This document shows positions 3,889 to 9,022 of a DNA stretch of 9,022 nucleotides, piece after piece; the stretch's first letter is position 1, and each line of letters begins with the position of its first letter. The notes beneath the pieces are model-generated. The model was not told where the DNA came from. It ran no database searches and worked only from the letters and a program-made list of their open reading frames with translations. This DNA comes from Gammaproteobacteria bacterium (GTDB lineage: Bacteria > Pseudomonadota > Gammaproteobacteria > DSM-16500), in NCBI GenBank assembly GCA_013287025.1, contig JABDEN010000060.1:1-9022 (forward strand), given 5' to 3'. Position numbers and translations under genes: made by a program.

Positions 3889-6637
3889 ATTTCCGTATTT
3901 CTCCTTCACCATTGATATTGATTATGCATCGACCGCACAACGTAGGAAATCCTGGCTTTGATCCTACGTCTTCTACACGATGCCAGCAACGTTCGCATTT
4001 TTGCAATTCTCTGACTGAAGAAACTTGAATTCCCTCGTTCCCAACCGTAACGGAAGCGCCAGATGTAATAAAAACAAAACGTAATTCATCGCCCAATAAA
4101 TCTAATAATTTTTTGGTGTCTGCATCACAACTGATTTTCACATTGGCTTCGAGCGAAGAACCAATCTCCCCACCATTCCGTTTTTCTTCAATCACCTTAT
4201 TCACATCATCTCGAATTTTCCGGATTTTTTCCCAAAAATCTGCATTCATGACAGGGTCATTCAACTCCACGAGATTTTCATACCAAGTATTTAAAAATAC
4301 CGATTCATTTCGCTCACCTGGAATAAACTGCCAAATTTCTTCTGCAGTAAATGTGGTAATTGGCGCGAGCCATCGCACCAGCGCTTCAATGATATGAAAC
4401 ATCGCGGTTTGCGTAGAACGTCGAGCCAAACTATCCGATTTTGTCGTGTATTGTCGATCTTTAATAATATCTAAATAAAAACTACCGAGATCGAGCGAAC
4501 AAAACTGATGGATCTTTTGATAAATTTGATGAAATTGATAATTGTCGTAAGCTTCAATAATTTCTTTTTGCAAAACGCGCGCTTTATCAACAATGAAACG
4601 ATCCAACGATAACATTTGATTCGAAGGTACGAGATCTTTTTTAGGATCAAAACCCGACAAATTTGCTAATAAAAATCTTGCGGTATTTCGTAAACGTCGA
4701 TAAGTATCCGCCGCGCGTTCTAAAATTTCATCAGAAATAAAAATATCGCCGCGATAATCAATCGATGCCGCCCACAATCGTAAAATATCTGCGCCCTTGG
4801 ATTGGATAATGGTTTCGGGTGCAATGACATTGCCGAGAGACTTTGACATCTTCCGCCCTTCAATATCAATCACATATCCGTGTGTTAAAACCGCTTTGTA
4901 AGGTTCCGCATGATTCATGGCAATCGACGTCAGCAATGACGAATGGAACCAACCGCGATGTTGATCAGAACCTTCTAAATAAATATCCGCAGGAAAACCC
5001 AATTCGGGACGTTCTTTGAGGACAGCCGCATGCGTCACCCCCGAATCAAACCATACATCTAATACATCCTGGCACATCGAATATTGATCCGCATCTTTTC
5101 CTAAAATTTCAGACGGATTTAACGAAAACCAAGCTTCAATCCCTGATTTTTCGACTTTTTTCGCGACAGATTCCATCAGAGAAATCGTATCGGGATGCAT
5201 TTCACCGGTTTCTTTATGCAAAAATACGGCGATCGGTACTCCCCACGTACGTTGTCTTGAGATACACCAATCGGGACGGTTTTCAATCATGGAATAAATG
5301 CGATTGCGTCCCCAATCCGGAATCCAATTGACACGATCGATGGCGGCCAGCGCTTCTTTTCGCAAACCATTTTTATCCATACTAATAAACCACTGCGGCG
5401 TCGCACGGAAAATCACCGGTGTTTTATGACGCCAGCAATTCGGATAACTATGCGTAATTTTGGTGGCATATAATAAATTATCTCGGTTTTGCAATGCCTC
5501 GATAATGATGTCATTTACTTTCGTGACATGCATACCGCCAATCAATGGGGCATCTTTTTGAAATGTTCCTTCATCGGTTAAAAGATTAATGAGTGGTAGA
5601 TTATATTTTTTGCTCGCTGCAAAATCATCGATACCATGCGCACCGGCGATATGCACTGCACCCGTCCCCGATTCTACCGTCACAAAATCCGCAAAAATCA
5701 ACGGTACCGTACGTTCATAGAAAGGATGCTGTAATGTCACCTGTTGAAATGCTTCACCGCGCACTGTCGAAAGCACACGAAATTCTTCGATGCCATAACG
5801 TTTCATCACCGATTCCACTAACGCTTGTGCGATAAGCAAACGTTCGTTTCCACATAACACCAACGAATAATCAACCATTGGATTTAAAGCGACCGCCATA
5901 TTTGCGGGTAACGTCCATGGCGTTGTCGTCCAAATCGGAATCGAGATGGGGCCTGTGCCTTCGATCACTGGGAAATTATCTTCATCCACCACTCGAAAAC
6001 GCACGTCAAGCGCGGAAGAGGTTTTATCCGCATATTCGACTTCCGCTTCCGCGAGTGCAGAACCGCAATCTAAACACCAATAAACCGGTTTTACGCCTTT
6101 TTGCACGTGACCTTTTTCGATAATTGTTGCAAGCGCACGAACGGTATTTGCTTCAAAGGTAAAGTCCATCGTGAGATAAGGATTTTCCCAATCAGCGATA
6201 ATGCCTAATCTTTTAAATTCTTCACGTTGAATATCAATTTGTGTATATGCATATGCGCGACACGCTTTTCGAAATTCCGTTTTTGAAATTTTATGTCCGG
6301 CTTTTCCCACTTTTTTTTCGACATTTAATTCAATCGGTAAACCGTGACAATCCCAACCAGGAATAAAAGCACTGTCATAACCACTCAATGTTTTTGATTT
6401 AACGACCATGTCTTTTAAAATTTTGTTGACCGCCGTTCCCATATGAATATGTGCATTCGCATATGGGGGGCCATCGTGAAAAATAAATCGAGGACGATCT
6501 TTTCCAATATCACGCAATTTTTTATAAAGATGTAAATTTTCCCATTTTTTTAAAATGTCAGGCTCGCGATTTGACAAATTTGCCTTCATCGGAAAATCAG
6601 TTTTGGGTAAATTTAACGTATCTTTATATTCGCTCAT
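3881..6637 (-). CDS. ileS: Isoleucyl-tRNA synthetase (bacterial type 1)
   Basis: A cytoplasmic class I synthetase charging tRNA-Ile, 918 residues against about 938 in E. coli and collinear with it. In order: the N-terminal MSEYKDTLNLPKTDFPMKA and PPYANAHIHMGTAVNKILKD with the HIGH-equivalent at 65-68 reading HMGT; GWDCHGLPIE (94-103); the CP1 editing domain with WTTTPWTLPAN (236-246) and the HIAGAHGIDDF segment (329-339); RPDWCISRQRTWGVP (454-468); DVWFDSG (527-533); YLEGSDQHRGWF (553-564); KMSKS (596-600); an anticodon-binding helical region; and a C-terminal zinc ribbon with Cys881, 884, 901 and 904. HMGT lacks the second His of HIGH, and AGAHGIDDF differs from the usual APGHG-type editing segment. 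The start overlaps the ribF stop as ATGA, so the two are coupled. No frameshift is seen and the gene is presumably essential. Confidence 0.98.
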   Translation of the reverse strand: MSEYKDTLNLPKTDFPMKANLSNREPDILKKWENLHLYKKLRDIGKDRPRFIFHDGPPYANAHIHMGTAVNKILKDMVVKSKTLSGYDSAFIPGWDCHGLPIELNVEKKVGKAGHKISKTEFRKACRAYAYTQIDIQREEFKRLGIIADWENPYLTMDFTFEANTVRALATIIEKGHVQKGVKPVYWCLDCGSALAEAEVEYADKTSSALDVRFRVVDEDNFPVIEGTGPISIPIWTTTPWTLPANMAVALNPMVDYSLVLCGNERLLIAQALVESVMKRYGIEEFRVLSTVRGEAFQQVTLQHPFYERTVPLIFADFVTVESGTGAVHIAGAHGIDDFAASKKYNLPLINLLTDEGTFQKDAPLIGGMHVTKVNDIIIEALQNRDNLLYATKITHSYPNCWRHKTPVIFRATPQWFISMDKNGLRKEALAAIDRVNWIPDWGRNRIYSMIENRPDWCISRQRTWGVPIAVFLHKETGEMHPDTISLMESVAKKVEKSGIEAWFSLNPSEILGKDADQYSMCQDVLDVWFDSGVTHAAVLKERPELGFPADIYLEGSDQHRGWFHSSLLTSIAMNHAEPYKAVLTHGYVIDIEGRKMSKSLGNVIAPETIIQSKGADILRLWAASIDYRGDIFISDEILERAADTYRRLRNTARFLLANLSGFDPKKDLVPSNQMLSLDRFIVDKARVLQKEIIEAYDNYQFHQIYQKIHQFCSLDLGSFYLDIIKDRQYTTKSDSLARRSTQTAMFHIIEALVRWLAPITTFTAEEIWQFIPGERNESVFLNTWYENLVELNDPVMNADFWEKIRKIRDDVNKVIEEKRNGGEIGSSLEANVKISCDADTKKLLDLLGDELRFVFITSGASVTVGNEGIQVSSVRELQKCERCWHRVEDVGSKPGFPTLCGRCIININGEGEIRKYA

Positions 6638-7578
6638 GCTTCATCCTCATCTTTAAAATATGCTTTTGCATCAATGGCATCTTGGTTAATTTGTGCTTTC
6701 AACAAATCGACACTCGGGTAATAGGCTTCATCCCGCAGTTTTTTCAAAAATTCTACACTGACATTTTTACCATAAATATTCTTATTAAAATCGAAAATAT
6801 GGACTTCTAATAATATCCTTGTCCCACCGAAGGTCGGACGCGTGCCAATATTGGCAACGCCCAACAGGGGGTTTTCACCCAACCCTTTTACTTTTACCAC
6901 ATAAATCCCCATGACGGGGGTCGCCCGTCGGTGTAGGTAAATATTCGCGGTCGGGAACCCTAAAATACGACCCCGTTGGTCTCCATACACGACGCGTCCC
7001 ATCATGGCATAGGTTCGACCCAGTAGATGCCTTACGCGGCTTTGGTCGTCTATTTGCAAAGCTTTCCTGACGCCGGTACTGCTGATTCTTTCGCCTTCGT
7101 ACTGAATATCTTCTGTGATTTCTACCGCAAAATTGAGTGCTTTTCCGCGTTCTTTTAGAAAATTTACATCGCCCAAACGCTTCGCACCAAAATGAAAATC
7201 AGCCCCGACGAAAATTTTACTAATCGCTAATTTTTCAAAAAGTACTTTATTTACAAAGTCTTCCGCACTAAGATCCGCAAATGCCTTATTAAACCGCAAG
7301 ACCAGCACTTGATCAATCTTTTGTCGCGAAAATTCATGAAATTTTTCTCGAAAACGCGTGATACGAGGAACCATATTTTCGTCTGAAAAAAATTCCAATG
7401 GCTGCGGCTCAAAGGTGATCACCATGCTTGGAACATTTCGTTCCAAGGCTTCTTTTCTTATTTTTTTTAAAATCGCCTGATGACCTAAATGTACCCCATC
7501 AAAGTTGCCGATGGCAACCACGGCGCCTTGATTTTTCCTCGTAATATTGGTTAATCCGCGAATGATTTTCGTTGTCAT
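6634..7578 (-). CDS. ribF: Bifunctional riboflavin kinase / FAD synthetase
   Basis: Converts riboflavin to FMN and then to FAD in the cytoplasm. It has 314 residues, the usual size. The N-terminal nucleotidyltransferase domain shows GNFDGVHLGHQ (24-34, the HxGH-like ATP site), FEPQP (56-60), VGADFHFG (124-131) and ISSTGVR (165-171). The C-terminal flavokinase domain shows GRVVYGDQRGRILGFPTAN (194-212, with the PTAN nucleotide motif), GVANIGTRPTF (240-250) and the probable catalytic Glu258 in LLEVHIFDF. It heads the ribF-ileS-lspA run, and its TGA overlaps the ileS ATG. No Shine-Dalgarno sequence is seen before the ATG. A TATAGT at 7588-7583 lies so close that, if it were the -10 box, the transcript would be nearly leaderless; no matching -35 was found. 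murJ and rpsT, which usually precede ribF in gammaproteobacteria, are not here. Confidence 0.97.
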   Translation of the reverse strand: MTTKIIRGLTNITRKNQGAVVAIGNFDGVHLGHQAILKKIRKEALERNVPSMVITFEPQPLEFFSDENMVPRITRFREKFHEFSRQKIDQVLVLRFNKAFADLSAEDFVNKVLFEKLAISKIFVGADFHFGAKRLGDVNFLKERGKALNFAVEITEDIQYEGERISSTGVRKALQIDDQSRVRHLLGRTYAMMGRVVYGDQRGRILGFPTANIYLHRRATPVMGIYVVKVKGLGENPLLGVANIGTRPTFGGTRILLEVHIFDFNKNIYGKNVSVEFLKKLRDEAYYPSVDLLKAQINQDAIDAKAYFKDEDEA

Positions 7579-7600
7579 AATGACTATACTTAGTAAAAAG

Positions 7601-7615
7601 TGTTATGCTATAACA
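7601..7615. promoter_or_regulatory. Inverted repeat in the ribF divergent intergenic region
   Basis: TGTTAT-GCT-ATAACA is a perfect 6-bp inverted repeat in the 65-bp gap between ribF and the divergent gene at 7644. It overlaps the extended -10 box of the rightward promoter, so a bound dimer could control one or both genes. It is short and AT-rich, so chance is possible. Confidence 0.35.
7606..7614 (+). promoter_or_regulatory. Extended -10 promoter for the gene at 7644
   Basis: TGC followed by TATAAC (7609-7614) is a good extended -10 element. No consensus -35 stands at the right distance, which an extended -10 can tolerate. The predicted start near 7621 gives a leader of about 23 nt. Confidence 0.4.
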
Positions 7616-7643
7616 TATATGGAACATACAAAAGAGGGTTTTT

Positions 7644-8267
7644 ATGTCATTGTTGGGTAGCACCGCTCTAATACTTATTGACTCCCTAAAAAACGAAGCC
7701 AATACCCCGCATATTTCGAATGCTGATGCTGCTCGCGCGATTATCTCTAATGTCCAGTTTGCTCGCGCATCAGATGCCCTACAATCGACAAGTAATCGCA
7801 TTACGAAGGCTGAAGCCGCAAGCAATTACTATTTAACCCTGACACAAGATCAAGTGCTTGGTGCCGAATTTTCAAGAACCATTGCATTATTGAAGCAACG
7901 ACAAGACGAATTGATGAGAAGACAAGAAGAATTAAGTACAACCTTAGTTAATACATGGGATCAAACACGTACTATTCATGTCAAAACGCTCCAACAAATC
8001 GAAGATGCTATCGCTAACAATTACGATGTCAAAAGCCTACGAGAAAGCTCCACCATTCATCAACAATATGAGCGCGCGCGCGATCTGAAAGACCCCTTAC
8101 TCACCAAAATTGCCAAATGGAAAGTGGAATGGGATGTTCTGCAAAATAAGATCGAAACCATTTACGCCGATGTTCTTTCTCGATTACCTGATCGTGATAA
8201 AAGCGATACAAAAAGATTTCCGCCACCCGCTTACATTAGTGAGACAAAACCTGGGTTTGGGTCTTAG
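7644..8267 (+). CDS. Hypothetical helical protein with a central coiled coil
   Basis: A 207-residue protein I do not recognise. It is almost wholly helix-forming, with Ala-rich helices (25-60), a Gln/Glu/Arg heptad-like stretch at about 76-101 (LLKQRQDELMRRQEELSTTL) fitting a coiled coil, further charged helices to about 180, and a short Pro-rich tail (RFPPPAYISETKPGFGS). There is no signal peptide; the hydrophobic N-terminal stretch (LLGSTALILI) is too short to be a clear membrane span. GAGGG at 7634-7638, 5 nt before the ATG, and the extended -10 upstream support the start. It is divergent from ribF, where core genes usually sit, and its 3' end faces the palindromic repeat. It could be a lineage-specific structural protein or an effector, but nothing in the sequence decides this. 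That it is a real gene is likely. Confidence 0.7.
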   Translation: MSLLGSTALILIDSLKNEANTPHISNADAARAIISNVQFARASDALQSTSNRITKAEAASNYYLTLTQDQVLGAEFSRTIALLKQRQDELMRRQEELSTTLVNTWDQTRTIHVKTLQQIEDAIANNYDVKSLRESSTIHQQYERARDLKDPLLTKIAKWKVEWDVLQNKIETIYADVLSRLPDRDKSDTKRFPPPAYISETKPGFGS

Positions 8268-8270
8268 GCT

Positions 8271-8385
8271 CCATGTCATGCCAGCATGCTTTTAGCTGGC
8301 ATCCAAGCGGCTCCGCTAAATGTCAACTGGATGCCTGCCAGCATGCTTAAAGGTGGCATAAAAACATGCTGGCATGACATAGTCT
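8271..8385. repeat. Composite palindromic intergenic repeat (REPIN/MITE-like)
   Basis: The ends are a perfect 16-bp inverted repeat: ATGTCATGCCAGCATG (8273-8288) and CATGCTGGCATGACAT (8365-8380). Inside are GCCAGC/GCTGGC (8280-8285/8295-8300), the 11-mer GCTGGCATCCA (8295-8305) mirrored in the TGGATGCC at 8329-8336, an AGCGG-CT-CCGCT hairpin (8306-8317), and a second direct copy of TGCCAGCATGCTT (8279-8291 and 8336-8348). The pattern GTCATGCC...GGCATCCA resembles the GTCATTCCC...GGGAATCCA class of dispersed bacterial repeats. It fills the gap between two convergent genes and may also end transcription from both sides. No other copy is visible in this window. Confidence 0.75.
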
Positions 8386-8409
8386 AATTCACCTACATCT
8401 ACATCTGTG

Positions 8410-9022
8410 TTATTTCTTAAACGTCAGCTTTTCCATTTTCATCAATCTCCTTTCACATTGATGTACATTTTTCAGTGATGAATCTAATTTTTCTATGGCC
8501 TTTTCTGACCGAAGTTCTGCATCGGGATATTTTTCTAGAAATTGTTTTGGGTTAAATATATTTAATGGATTGGCTGCATCTTGAAAAAATTTCTCCGTCT
8601 TTTGATCAGGAAAAGGAAGATTTTTTTCTATCACTGCTTTTGCCTGAAAAAATACGCTGAGATTTAAAAGATAAATAATAAGAATATCCTCAGGTAATTT
8701 ATCTATTTTGGTTATTAATATATCGAGCAATACACTCGCTTCTTTTTCTTTAACGATATTTTTTCGGACATAATTCCACGCTTCTACATTTAATTCATGC
8801 ACATCTTTGAGCGCATTTTTCTTTTCCGGCATTGACATAAAATTTAAAAAATTTAGTGTGGAAGGTTTTTTTGGAATCCTCATTTTATTTTTATATATTT
8901 GAGCTAGGCAATAAGCCTCTGCATATTTTTCATAAGCAACTCCTTGACTAAAGGGATTAACTATTTGGTCTGAAATAAACACAAAGTATAAATTTAATTT
9001 TTGCAAATCGTTAGGGGGGATA
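8410..9022 (-). CDS. Hypothetical protein, 5' end beyond the window
   Basis: The frame is open from the right edge to a TAA at 8410. Reading in from the edge it gives Ile-Pro-Pro-Asn-Asp-Leu and then QKLNLYFVFISDQIVNPFSQ. No ATG or ribosome-binding site is seen in the first ~40 codons. The TTG at 9006 is only a formal start, so the gene most likely begins outside the window and about 204 residues are seen. I recognise no family. It is Lys/Glu-rich and mainly helical, with one moderately hydrophobic stretch (EDILIIYLLNLSVFFQAKAV) that could be a buried helix, and a basic C-terminal tail (CERRLMKMEKLTFKK). Its codons are more AT-rich than those of ribF-ileS-lspA, suggesting an accessory gene. 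It converges on the gene at 7644 across the palindromic repeat. Confidence 0.65.
   Translation of the reverse strand, partial: IPPNDLQKLNLYFVFISDQIVNPFSQGVAYEKYAEAYCLAQIYKNKMRIPKKPSTLNFLNFMSMPEKKNALKDVHELNVEAWNYVRKNIVKEKEASVLLDILITKIDKLPEDILIIYLLNLSVFFQAKAVIEKNLPFPDQKTEKFFQDAANPLNIFNPKQFLEKYPDAELRSEKAIEKLDSSLKNVHQCERRLMKMEKLTFKK

Noticed and set aside
3889..3912. lspA start at ATG 3912
   Set aside because: No ribosome site before it and the extra residues are not family-like; the ATG at 3888 has AAGGAG upstream and fits the usual N-terminus.
4113..6123. Plus-strand open frames inside ileS (4113-4397, 5593-5835, 5878-6123)
   Set aside because: Antisense shadows of a well-conserved gene, with no ribosome sites or family resemblance.
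7499..7825. Minus-strand open frame spanning the ribF start and the gene at 7644
   Set aside because: Antisense to the start of the 7644 gene and overlapping ribF out of frame; low-complexity product.
8271..8385. CRISPR array
   Set aside because: The repeats are inverted and nested rather than regularly spaced direct repeats with unique spacers; no cas gene is nearby.
1..9022. tRNA, rRNA or riboswitch, for example an FMN riboswitch before ribF
   Set aside because: No cloverleaf, rRNA segment or RFN-type conserved sequence was seen; the 65-bp gap upstream of ribF is too short for an FMN riboswitch.

Overview
The window looks like chromosome of an AT-rich gammaproteobacterium, most plausibly from the host-associated Legionellales/Coxiella-like groups. 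The ribF-ileS-lspA housekeeping run is of gammaproteobacterial type. It is surrounded by accessory genes typical of intracellular bacteria: an ankyrin-repeat protein with a eukaryote-type C-terminus, a decayed toxin-antitoxin pair, a YhcG-type nuclease and palindromic intergenic repeats. The taxonomic placement is inference; no rRNA or other marker is present.

Layout, left to right. Positions 1-162 (+) hold the remnant of a SAM-dependent methyltransferase whose frame is open at the left edge. It runs tail-to-tail into a DUF1016/YhcG-family PDDEXK nuclease gene (119-1135, -), whose last dozen or so codons read the methyltransferase remnant backwards. The nuclease leader and its coding region each carry the same compound site, GTGTCGAC-N3-GTCGACA, 329 bp apart. 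Next, with its own promoter, is an ankyrin-repeat gene (1331-2230, +). Its product ends in Cys-Val-Ile-Met, the farnesylation CaaX box of human K-Ras4B, and carries an F-box/PRANC-like LPLDLVKMI motif after the repeats. This is the most interesting gene in the window: a candidate secreted effector that the host could lipidate.

Convergent to it is a TumE/TumA-type toxin-antitoxin pair (3099 down to 2337, -). The antitoxin is intact, but the toxin frame is broken by one missing base at 2954-2955. A sigma70-like promoter and an inverted repeat at the predicted transcription start lie in front of it. About 300 bp follow with no confident gene, although one minus-strand frame stays open and hydrophobic.

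Positions 3400-7578 (-) carry the translationally coupled run ribF -> ileS -> lspA: FAD synthesis, isoleucyl-tRNA synthetase and lipoprotein signal peptidase. ribF/ileS overlap by ATGA and ileS/lspA by 8 nt. The usual gammaproteobacterial neighbours (rpsT/murJ before, fkpB/ispH after) are absent. The IleRS has HMGT in place of HIGH and an unusual editing-site segment. Divergent from ribF is an unrecognised, helical, coiled-coil protein gene (7644-8267, +) behind an extended -10 promoter with an embedded inverted repeat. A composite palindromic repeat (8271-8385) sits in the convergent gap before a last unrecognised gene (8410 to the right edge, -), whose 5' end lies outside the window.

The housekeeping genes read visibly less AT-rich than the ankyrin gene and the right-edge gene, in keeping with a conserved core placed between accessory loci.
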